Assembly (NCBI RefSeq): GCF_014217785.1 | Contig: NZ_CP048814.1 | Location: 2,666,001 to 2,730,000 of the forward strand | DNA length: 64,000 nucleotides | Source: Rhodococcus triatomae | Lineage (GTDB): Bacteria; Actinomycetota; Actinomycetes; Mycobacteriales; Mycobacteriaceae | Direction of reading: 5' to 3' | Position numbers and translations under genes: made by a program | In this document: positions 57,270 through 64,000 of the stretch, piece after piece | Position numbering within the stretch: the first letter of the stretch is position 1 | Layout of the letters: every line of letters starts with the position of its first letter | The notes under the pieces: model-generated | Databases searched by the model: none | What the model saw: only the letters and a program-made list of their open reading frames with translations | What the model was told of the DNA's origin: nothing

Positions 57270-58958
57270 TCCGGCCCAGGCGGCGTGTGCCGCGAGGGAG
57301 ACGGCGCGCGCGCCGCTGCCCGGCGCGTGATCGACCACCGCACCCGGCACCCGGTAGAGCGAGAGTTCCTCGCCCGTCACGACGGGAGCGAGGCGATCGA
57401 GCGTGTCCGCCGCGGCTCCGAAATCACCCGGGTCCGCCTCCGCCGGGTGCTCGACCAGGACCCAGCGGACGCCGAGAGCGGCGAGTTCCTCCGGCGCTCC
57501 CCCGGCCAGCAGGGTCCGCTCGGCCTCGGCAGCGCGAGTGCCTTCCCCGCTGACGGCCTCCCCGCCGACGACGAGTTCGCCACTCTGCAGGACGTCCGCG
57601 GGCAGCAGCCGCGGCGCGGGATCCAGGGCGGGCGCGCCGCCGACGATCCGGAACATCCCGGGGGGCAGCACCGCGACGTCGCCGGGATCCTCCGACACCG
57701 CCTGCGTGACCTCCCGCCACTCCGGCGAGTACGGCACCGGCCGGAGCGCTCCCCCGACCCCCCAGGCGAGGTCGGGCAGGCTGACGACGACGAGGAGGAT
57801 CGCCCCGGCCGCGGCGGTGATGCTGCCCTCGGGCGTCGACAGTGGTCCGCGCCGCCGCGGCAGCACCGCCGCGGCGGCCGCGCACGCGTACCCGGGGACC
57901 GCGAGCGCGACCCACTTCTGGGCGTCCCGCAGCAGTCCGGCCCCCGGGACGGTTTCGACGATCCAGCCGCCTGCCTCGAGTCCCCACGGGGTGGCGGCGA
58001 GTGCGGGGAGCGCGACGGCGGCGACGGCCAGCAACGCCAGGGCGCTCGTCACCGGATTGCGTCGACGGCGCCACAGCGCGGGCACTCCGCAGGCCACGAT
58101 CGCCAGGAGCGCCACCGTCCCGACGACGGCGAACAGGGTCGTCCGTGTCCCGGGTACGGCCTGTGAGTTCCAGATTCCGCCGAGCCCGGCGAGGCTGCCG
58201 ATCGTGGCGAGCCCCGGCTCGGCCCGCGCCGCGAACGCCGCGACCCCGCCCGGGTCCGAGGTGCCCTCGCCCCCCGCGACGACCGTCGCGGTCAGCCACG
58301 GCGCCGACGCGACCAGGAACAGCCCGAGCAGGCCCGTCAGGCGGCGGAGGACGGGCCCACCGCCGGGTGCGGCCAGCACCACGGCCACGGCCACTGCTAC
58401 CAGCACCACACCGGTCGGGGTGAGTCCGGCGACCGCCAGCGTGGCCCCGAGCGCCCACCACCCGCCGCGACGGCGGCGTCGCACCGCGACGGCGGCGCAC
58501 ACGGCCCACGGCAGCGCCGCGTATCCGACGAGCAGGCTCCAGTGCCCCTGCAGCAGTCGTTCGGCGACGTAGGGGTTCCAGAGGGTGACCGTCGCGGCCA
58601 GCAGCTGCGCACCGAGACGGGCTGTCGGCAGCAGCGTGCGGACCATGGCCGCCGCACCGGCACCGGCAGCGGTGAGCGCCCCCAGGAGCAGCACCTTCAC
58701 CACGATCCCGCCGTCGAGGACCGACGACGCGAACGCGAGCGCCACGTCCTGGGGTACGGCCCGTGCCGCCGCGCCGGTGAGGCCGAGGGCGGTGTCGGTG
58801 AGGTACGAGCGCGGCGTGCTCACTGCGTCGCGCAGCAGCAGGTAACCGGGGCCGAACAGCGGCCCGAGAACGAGGACCGTGAGCACCAGGCTGTGAATCC
58901 AGGGGACGAGGCGAACCCAGGGCGCCGAAGTGTGCGCGCGGTGGGCCCGGACGGTCAT
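57198..58958 (-). CDS. Polytopic membrane protein (Rv0226c-like)
   Basis: A 586-residue protein with about 12 helices and an extracytoplasmic C-terminal domain before the last helix. LVLTVLVLGPLFGPGYLLLRD, LLAATVTLWNPYVAERLLQGHWSLLVGYAALPW and PYSPEWREVTQAV resemble the GT-C-like fold of mycobacterial arabinan-synthesis-region proteins, and the gene sits in the aftD neighbourhood. It may be a lipid-linked sugar transferase, but no catalytic Asp pair is evident. ATG 58958 is 7 bases after TAGGGT (leaderless); the frame to 59087 is not supported. Overlaps the glycosyltransferase gene at its 3' end. Confidence 0.83.
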   Translation of the reverse strand: MTVRAHRAHTSAPWVRLVPWIHSLVLTVLVLGPLFGPGYLLLRDAVSTPRSYLTDTALGLTGAAARAVPQDVALAFASSVLDGGIVVKVLLLGALTAAGAGAAAMVRTLLPTARLGAQLLAATVTLWNPYVAERLLQGHWSLLVGYAALPWAVCAAVAVRRRRRGGWWALGATLAVAGLTPTGVVLVAVAVAVVLAAPGGGPVLRRLTGLLGLFLVASAPWLTATVVAGGEGTSDPGGVAAFAARAEPGLATIGSLAGLGGIWNSQAVPGTRTTLFAVVGTVALLAIVACGVPALWRRRRNPVTSALALLAVAAVALPALAATPWGLEAGGWIVETVPGAGLLRDAQKWVALAVPGYACAAAAAVLPRRRGPLSTPEGSITAAAGAILLVVVSLPDLAWGVGGALRPVPYSPEWREVTQAVSEDPGDVAVLPPGMFRIVGGAPALDPAPRLLPADVLQSGELVVGGEAVSGEGTRAAEAERTLLAGGAPEELAALGVRWVLVEHPAEADPGDFGAAADTLDRLAPVVTGEELSLYRVPGAVVDHAPGSGARAVSLAAHAAWAGLLVVGLAGALATRRRHQPRRTSP

Positions 58959-58965
58959 GTTCGGC

Positions 58966-58971
58966 ACCCTA
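58966..58971 (-). promoter_or_regulatory. -10 element TAGGGT, leaderless start of the Rv0226c-like gene
   Basis: On the minus strand TAGGGT is separated from ATG 58958 by 7 bases (GCCGAAC). Confidence 0.45.
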
Positions 58972-58990
58972 CGTGGTGCATCATGAGCGA

Positions 58991-60202
58991 ATGTCACCTC
59001 GCGCCGAGTCGTCCTCCGACGCCCGCTCCGCCGTGGCCGGGATGACTCTGGTGACGGCGGGGTCGATGGCCGCGAACATCGCCGCATACCTGCTCCACCT
59101 GCCGGCGAGCCGCTGGCTCGGTCCCGCCGGGTACGGCGAGTTCGCCAGCCTGCTCGCCGCGCAACTGGTGCTCGCGGTTCCCGCGCTGGCGCTGCAGACC
59201 GTGGTGGCCCGCGAGGTCGTGCGCGGGGCGAGTTCCCACGCCGGCCGTGCCCTGGCCGGCCGGTGCGTGGTGATCGTGGCGGTCCTCGCCGCGGCCGCCG
59301 TACCGGTGGTGTCCTGGGCTCTCGACACCGGCATCCTCGCGACCTCGGCGGCGCTGGCCACCGCCCCCGTGCTGGTGCTCCTCGCCGGGGAACAGGGGCT
59401 TCTCCAGGGGCAGGGCCGTTTCGTCGCCCTCAGTGCCGTCCTGGCCTCCGCGGGTCTCGGGAAGGTCGTTCCCGCCGTGGTCGTCCTCGGATTCGGGGGT
59501 GGACCCGGCGCCGCGCTCGCCGCCTCCGCGGTGGGCACCCTCACGGTCGCGGTCGGTGCCCGGATCTTCTCCGGGGACACCGCAGCCGGAACGAGGATGC
59601 ACTTCGGCGTCCGCGACGTGCTCGCGGCCTCTCAGGTGCAGCTCGCGTTGATCGCGCTGTCGTCGATCGATCTGGTCCTTGCCCGCATGGCGCTCTCCGA
59701 GCACGACGCCGGCCTGTACGCGCTCGGCGCGGTCGCCACCAAGGCGGCGTTCTGGCTGCCGCAGGCGGTCGGTGTCGTGCTCTACCCACGGATGGCGAAT
59801 CCCGCGCAGTCGGCGGCCGCGATCCGCTCGGCGCTCGGGGTCCTCGTCGGGCTCGGGAGCCTGCTCGTCGTCGGTGCCGCCCTCGCCGCACCCTTGGCTC
59901 CGCTCGTGGTCGGCGACGAGTACCGGCCGGTGCAGTCGCTGCTGTGGGTGTTCGCGCTCCAGGGGGCCTCGCTGGCGGTGCTCCAGGGGGCTCTGCTGTC
60001 CGCGATCGCGGGCGAGCGCACCCACCTCGCCGTCGTCGCCTGGATCGGGCTGGCCGTCGAGATCGCGCTCCTGCTCACCGTCGGCACCACCATCGGCCGA
60101 TTCGTCACCGTCGCGGCCTCCGTCGCCGTCCTGTGCGCGGTGGTGATGGGAGTGCTGGCCGTCCGCGCCGCGCGATACGACGCGGTGCGTCCCGTCGAGT
60201 GA
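58991..60202 (+). CDS. Lipopolysaccharide/polysaccharide flippase of the MOP superfamily
   Basis: A 403-residue protein with about 12 helices: AGMTLVTAGSMAANIAAYLLHLP, WLGPAGYGEFASLLAAQLVL (MOP family loop), AVVVLGFGGGPGAALAASAVGT, ALYALGAVATKAAFWLPQAVG-like helix 7-8 region and AVVMGVLAVRAARYD at the end. MOP flippases move undecaprenyl-linked glycans. From memory, no MOP gene occupies this site in M. tuberculosis, so it is an insertion into the conserved envelope block. ATG 58991 chosen; GTG 58973 in frame. Divergent from the Rv0226c-like gene with a 32-bp gap. Confidence 0.86.
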   Translation: MSPRAESSSDARSAVAGMTLVTAGSMAANIAAYLLHLPASRWLGPAGYGEFASLLAAQLVLAVPALALQTVVAREVVRGASSHAGRALAGRCVVIVAVLAAAAVPVVSWALDTGILATSAALATAPVLVLLAGEQGLLQGQGRFVALSAVLASAGLGKVVPAVVVLGFGGGPGAALAASAVGTLTVAVGARIFSGDTAAGTRMHFGVRDVLAASQVQLALIALSSIDLVLARMALSEHDAGLYALGAVATKAAFWLPQAVGVVLYPRMANPAQSAAAIRSALGVLVGLGSLLVVGAALAAPLAPLVVGDEYRPVQSLLWVFALQGASLAVLQGALLSAIAGERTHLAVVAWIGLAVEIALLLTVGTTIGRFVTVAASVAVLCAVVMGVLAVRAARYDAVRPVE

Positions 60203-60246
60203 ACCGGCTCCGGGAACGGGGACCGGTGCGCAGCTGCTCCGGAACG

Positions 60247-60284
60247 GGTCAGGCCCCCTCCGGAAATCCGGAGGGGGCCTGACC
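60247..60284. terminator. Perfect 18-bp terminator hairpin between convergent genes
   Basis: GGTCAGGCCCCCTCCGGA (60247-60264) and TCCGGAGGGGGCCTGACC (60267-60284) pair perfectly around AA, between the flippase stop (60202) and the DUF3068 stop (60310). Bidirectional, no U-tract. Confidence 0.8.
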
Positions 60285-60309
60285 GAGTCGGTGCGGGGAA
60301 CCGTGGCAG

Positions 60310-61479
60310 CTAGCGCCGCGGATCGTCGCGTGGATCGTCCCGCGGATCGACGACCGGGATCTGCTCGGTCTGGTCCGTGGTCCAGTCGCGCGGGATCTCC
60401 GTCGTCGGGGCATTCGGGTCGACGGCACCGGCGCCACCGGGGGGAGTGAAGCCCCCGGACGCGGGAGCGGGGTCGCCCTTGCCGCCGCGTCCGCCGCGCA
60501 GGCCCAGGATCACGCCGGCGATGACGGCGAGGACACCGAGGATCCCGGCCACGATCGGCAGGGTGCGGCCGAACGTGCTGAGCTGGTCGAGGCCGTTGCG
60601 TGCCTGCTCGACCTGGAACTCGATGGTCTCCTCGTCGAACGGGAACGTCACGTTGAGCACGTCGACCTCGGGCTGGTTCGCCGAGCGGCCGTAGTACTGG
60701 TGCATCTGCTCCTGGCCCTTGACGACGACGCCGGTCTTGGGCTCGACCCACAGGTCGCGGGTGTTGGTGTACCAGCGAGTCATCGTGATCGGGACCTCGC
60801 CGCCGGGGACGCCCCAGGTCTCGGCCGGGAGCTCGAGCTTGTTGGTCGGTGCCTCCGGAACTGCTGCGGAGAGATCGACCGGGCCCACTTCCTGCGTGAA
60901 GTGGTAGACCTTCAGGCCGTTGATCTCGGTTTCCTCGACGAAGTCGATGTCCTTGGTCTCACGGGCGTTGAGGTCGAAGTACGGGTAGCTCTGCTGTTCG
61001 GTGTTGAACGGGAACTTGTACTGGAGACCTTCGCGGGGGACCTCGGTGCCGGGGACGTCGGACTGGGTCTGCACGGTGCCGACCGGGTCGTTCGTCGGCA
61101 TCGACGTGACGCGGTCCAGCGTGACGCGGTCGACGGTGGCGGTGAGGATGCCGGTGTCACCCCGCTTGTCGGTGCGTCGCACGGTCTGACCGGCCTGCAC
61201 CGTCATGATCTCGGAGTCGGACGGCTCCTCGACGGTGACGTAGCGCTGGGCGACCAGGTCCACGTCCGTGTCGACCGTCGCGTTGCCCTGCAGCAGTGCC
61301 GCCGAGTCGAGGACGCTGCCCTTGCCGCTGGCAATCGTCGTCACCTCGAGATCGAGGGGCGTCTTCTCCAGCTTGCCGACGGTGTAGGACGGGATGAGGA
61401 CGGCGACTGCGAGGAGCAGTGCCCCCAGACCGACCAGAATGCACGCGAATATCCGGCTCGGCCCTGAGCGCTCCGCCAT
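60310..61479 (-). CDS. DUF3068 membrane protein (Rv0227c/PorA-like)
   Basis: A 389-residue protein with an N-terminal helix (ILVGLGALLLAVAVLIPSY), a large extracytoplasmic domain and a second helix near the C-terminus (IVAGILGVLAVIAGVILGL) followed by a Pro-rich tail with DPRDDPRDDPRR. YTNTRDLWVEPKTGVVVKGQEQMHQYY and PYFDLNARETKDIDF are DUF3068 landmarks. The family is limited to mycolic-acid bacteria, and the Mtb homologue Rv0227c lies in the same place; function unknown, envelope-associated. ATG 61479 has GGAGAG 5 bases upstream. The 240-bp gap upstream to the acyltransferase holds no other recognisable element. Confidence 0.88.
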   Translation of the reverse strand: MAERSGPSRIFACILVGLGALLLAVAVLIPSYTVGKLEKTPLDLEVTTIASGKGSVLDSAALLQGNATVDTDVDLVAQRYVTVEEPSDSEIMTVQAGQTVRRTDKRGDTGILTATVDRVTLDRVTSMPTNDPVGTVQTQSDVPGTEVPREGLQYKFPFNTEQQSYPYFDLNARETKDIDFVEETEINGLKVYHFTQEVGPVDLSAAVPEAPTNKLELPAETWGVPGGEVPITMTRWYTNTRDLWVEPKTGVVVKGQEQMHQYYGRSANQPEVDVLNVTFPFDEETIEFQVEQARNGLDQLSTFGRTLPIVAGILGVLAVIAGVILGLRGGRGGKGDPAPASGGFTPPGGAGAVDPNAPTTEIPRDWTTDQTEQIPVVDPRDDPRDDPRR

Positions 61480-61719
61480 GCTGTCTCTCCTATCCCGAGT
61501 TGACGACTATCGAGGTACCCCCACCGGCAGCACGGCTGCACGGATCGCGTGGTGCCGACATTCGACGCCACGTGAGGCATGACACTAACAGCCCGATGTC
61601 GATTCGTGTCCTTCCGGATCCTAGACTCCCGGCCTGCGCGGACGGTGGAGGCAGGTCCTCGTCGCCCGTCCGGCCCCGCGCTGCCCCCACCTCCACCGAC
61701 ACGAGGCAAACTGGACTCG

Positions 61720-62928
61720 ATGACCAGTACACCCAGTCGGGTCCGCGCGACACCGCCCGCTGCCGACACCGCCCGCCGTTTCATCCCGGCGCTCGAGGGC
61801 ATGCGCGGCCTCGCAGCGCTCGGCGTCCTCGTCACCCACGTCGCGTTCCAGACCGCCACCACCGGTCCCGACGTGCTCGGACGTGTGCTCGGCCGCCTGG
61901 ACCTGGCGGTCGCCCTGTTCTTCGCGCTGTCCGGATTCCTGCTGTGGCGTCCGCACGCGGCGGCGGCGCGCGGAATCGGGATGCCGCACACGATGCTGCG
62001 GTACTGGCTCTCGCGCGCGACCCGGATCCTGCCCGCGTACTGGGTCGCCGTCGTCGTCGTGCTCGCCTTCCTGCCTGCCGCGGACGGCGCGGGTGTGCGC
62101 ACGTGGGTGTCGAATCTGGCGTTGGTCCAGGTGTTCGTCCCACTGACCCTCACCGACGGGCTGACCCAGATGTGGAGCCTGTCGGTGGAGGTGGCGTTCT
62201 ATCTGCTCCTGCCGTTGATCGCGTTGTCGATGGTCCGGTTGCGGGGCGTGTCGGCGCGGCTGCGGATCCCGGTGTTGCTCACGGCCTCGGCGGTGAGCCT
62301 GGTGTGGGCGTTCCTGCCCGTGCCGACCCCGGAGCACGTCAATCACGACAACTGGCTCCCCGGGTTCGTGCCCTGGTTCGCGGCGGGCATGCTGATCGCG
62401 GAGCTGGCCGTCGTGCCGCGCACCTGGATTCATCGACTCGCCGATCGCCGCGGGCTGATGACGGTGATCGCCGCGGTCGCGTTCGGGCTCGCCACGACCG
62501 ACCTGGCCGGCCCGCCCGGGCTGGTGCAGCCGGCACCATGGCAGTACGCGGTGAAGATCGTGCTGGGTGCGGTGATGAGCTTCGCCCTGGTCGCGCCCCT
62601 CGTCCTCGGCCGGGAGCGGCGCTACCGCTACCTGGTGAGCCCGGTGGGTCTGGCGTTCGGCCGCTGGTCCTACGGCATCTTCATCTGGCACCTGGCCGTG
62701 CTCTCCATCGTGTTCCCGACGTTCGGGATCCCGCCGTTCTCCGGGCGATTCGTGTTCGTGCTGGTGACGACGACGGTGCTCAGCATCGCCGTCGCCTCGA
62801 TCAGCTACGCGCTGATCGAGGAACCGTCCCGCCGCGAGGTCCAGCGTCGCCAGGCCCGGCGGGCCGACCGTCCGAGGGGCACCACCGCGAGCCCGGCCGC
62901 CACCAGCCCGGTGAGTACCGCGAACTGA
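61720..62928 (+). CDS. Membrane-bound O-acyltransferase (acyltransferase 3 family, Rv0228-like)
   Basis: A 402-residue protein with about ten helices and acyltransferase 3 motifs: FIPALEGMRGLAALGVLVTHVAF (catalytic His), LDLAVALFFALSGFLLWRP, LSVEVAFYLLLPLIAL, FGRWSYGIFIWHLAVL and YALIEEPSRRE. Such enzymes acylate extracytoplasmic sugars or lipids. ATG 61720 (MTSTPSRVRA) has no ribosome-binding site, and upstream in-frame codons are not supported. Its last 124 bases overlap the 3' coding end of aftD on the other strand; the tail is Arg/Ala-rich and cytoplasmic. Confidence 0.9.
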   Translation: MTSTPSRVRATPPAADTARRFIPALEGMRGLAALGVLVTHVAFQTATTGPDVLGRVLGRLDLAVALFFALSGFLLWRPHAAAARGIGMPHTMLRYWLSRATRILPAYWVAVVVVLAFLPAADGAGVRTWVSNLALVQVFVPLTLTDGLTQMWSLSVEVAFYLLLPLIALSMVRLRGVSARLRIPVLLTASAVSLVWAFLPVPTPEHVNHDNWLPGFVPWFAAGMLIAELAVVPRTWIHRLADRRGLMTVIAAVAFGLATTDLAGPPGLVQPAPWQYAVKIVLGAVMSFALVAPLVLGRERRYRYLVSPVGLAFGRWSYGIFIWHLAVLSIVFPTFGIPPFSGRFVFVLVTTTVLSIAVASISYALIEEPSRREVQRRQARRADRPRGTTASPAATSPVSTAN

Positions 62929-64000
62929 ATCAGCCACGAGTGGCCCACGTAGCCGTCCGGGCCGCGCCACGGTCCGGTGGAGAGCAGCAGCATCCCGGTC
63001 GTGGTCGCCACCCCGGCGACGCCGACCAGGGTCCGGGCGGCGGTGGCGGGTCCACGCCACCGGGCCAGCCCCAGCGCCCCGGCCGTGCCGAGTAGCACGA
63101 TCACGGCGCCCGTGACTCCCGCCGCGACGGTCGCCGTGGCGAGTACTCCCAGCCACGCCGCGGTGGTGCTGCGCCACGGGCGCGGTGCGGGTCCGAACTC
63201 GCGCGGGGCGCAGCGCGTGGGCCACAGTGCCAGCAGAGCCAGGGGAAGCAGGAGCAGCAGTCCACCGAAGATGCCTGTCCGGTACCAGCGGTCGAGGGGG
63301 TAGTCCAGCGTCACCGTTCCGGTGGCCCCGGCCGGGACGACCCAACCCTGCTGCCAGCCGTTCACCACCACCGGGCTCAGTTCGGTGCCGTCCTCGGTGG
63401 TCGCGACCCACCCGATGTTCGTGCTCTCGGGCACCACCAGGAGCCGGTCCTCCCCGCTCCCGTCCGCGGGGGCGAGAGTGACCTCGCGGTGGGAGTCCGT
63501 CCACGCGGTGGCCGTGACCGGGCTCCGGTCCGCTGCCTGCGGGGCCTCCGGAAGAACCGGCAGCCGCAGGCTGTCCACGACGAATGCCGATGTCGGGTCC
63601 GCGGCGACGTCCACCCGGCCGGACGGGAGCGGAGCGGAGGCGTCGTCGCACGCGGTCGCGACCACCGGTGCACCGGAGAGCAATTCGCCGACCGTGGCCG
63701 AGAGCTGGGTGCGGACGACGTGACCGCCGATCGAGAGCACAGGGCCGGCGTCGCAGCCCACGGACACGATGCGGCCGCTCGCCTCCGACTCGGGGAGGAC
63801 GCCGGAGCCGGGCAGTGGCTGCCCGTCCGCGCCGAGCACACCCACTTCCGCCAGCCCGGCGGGGAGCCGCGTCAGACCGAATCCGCCCGCGTCGTAGAGC
63901 TCGTCCCACGACACGATGCTCAGGACGATGCGATCGGTCTCGTACGGGGCGAGCTCGACGATGCCGTCGTCGCCGACGTCCCGTACCTGGGTTCCGTTGC
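62805..64000 (-). CDS. aftD: Alpha-(1->3)-arabinofuranosyltransferase AftD, C-terminal part (5' end outside window)
   Basis: An open frame of 398 codons runs from the window edge to a TAG at 62805. The visible part is extracytoplasmic beta-rich sequence (NGTQVRDVGDDGIVELAPYE, IVLSIVSWDELYDAGGFGLTRLPAGLAEVGV, PVVVNGWQQGWVVPAG, VTLDYPLDRWYRTGIFGG) followed by about four helices and an Arg-rich tail ending SISA. The WQQGWVVPAG and LDYPLDRWY(R/K) segments match the discoidin/GT-C C-terminus of AftD, which adds branching arabinofuranose to arabinogalactan. The call rests also on the Rv0224c-Rv0228-like neighbourhood. Probably over 1,300 residues in full. Confidence 0.85.
   Translation of the reverse strand, partial: NGTQVRDVGDDGIVELAPYETDRIVLSIVSWDELYDAGGFGLTRLPAGLAEVGVLGADGQPLPGSGVLPESEASGRIVSVGCDAGPVLSIGGHVVRTQLSATVGELLSGAPVVATACDDASAPLPSGRVDVAADPTSAFVVDSLRLPVLPEAPQAADRSPVTATAWTDSHREVTLAPADGSGEDRLLVVPESTNIGWVATTEDGTELSPVVVNGWQQGWVVPAGATGTVTLDYPLDRWYRTGIFGGLLLLLPLALLALWPTRCAPREFGPAPRPWRSTTAAWLGVLATATVAAGVTGAVIVLLGTAGALGLARWRGPATAARTLVGVAGVATTTGMLLLSTGPWRGPDGYVGHSWLIQFAVLTGLVAAGLAVVPLGRSARRAWRRWTSRRDGSSISA

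Overview
The window is a GC-rich (roughly 70%) chromosomal segment from a mycolic-acid-containing actinobacterium, most likely Rhodococcus or a close relative such as Nocardia. The evidence is an MmpL3 trehalose-monomycolate transporter, an AftD-type arabinofuranosyltransferase, a class I cholesterol oxidase, GTP-dependent PEP carboxykinase, and a gene order that, from memory, follows the M. tuberculosis zmp1-to-aftD stretch (about Rv0198c to Rv0236c) with insertions. No rRNA, tRNA, CRISPR array, intact insertion sequence or prophage was seen.

Layout. 1-11 kb: the 5' part of an M13 metallopeptidase, two pirins, alpha/beta hydrolases, a flavin-reductase-like protein, a stand-alone TrpF-like isomerase, a membrane-anchored esterase, an acyl-CoA dehydrogenase under a KstR-like box, and an ABC-F ATPase preceded by a probable leader-peptide attenuator. 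11-21 kb: an active penicillin-binding lipoprotein followed by a catalytically dead paralogue, a TSUP permease, a transporter remnant, YceI with a TetR regulator, a flippase-like membrane protein with a tandem-repeat tail, and a membrane adenylate cyclase. 22-28 kb: an operon of AI-2E-type exporter, sensor kinase, response regulator and DUF1707 protein, then a DUF2339 membrane protein. 28-32 kb: a secreted lipase, a Tat-exported cholesterol oxidase and a TetR regulator.

31.7-43 kb: mmpL3, a NYN-domain protein, trmB, a divergent tandem pair of P-loop GTPases, pckG, and cysK-cysE. 43-50 kb: a same-strand operon with an RpiR/SIS regulator, a protein that fuses a tyrosine-phosphatase-like domain to a metallophosphoesterase, a lipoprotein/permease/ATPase importer and a histidine phosphatase. 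I read this as a phosphorylated-solute uptake and dephosphorylation system; it is the best candidate for an undescribed system here. 50-54 kb: a three-gene operon (phosphotransferase, unknown protein, aldehyde dehydrogenase) under a KstR-like box almost identical in sequence and placement to the one before the acyl-CoA dehydrogenase. 54-64 kb: cell-envelope genes (ROK kinase, methyltransferase, GT4 glycosyltransferase, membrane proteins, MOP flippase, DUF3068 protein, acyltransferase, 3' part of aftD).

Many genes carry a TANNNT -10 element 6-8 bases before the start codon and no Shine-Dalgarno sequence, so leaderless transcription appears common. Two near-identical 50-bp hairpins sit downstream of genes 22 kb apart and may be a dispersed terminator or repeat family.
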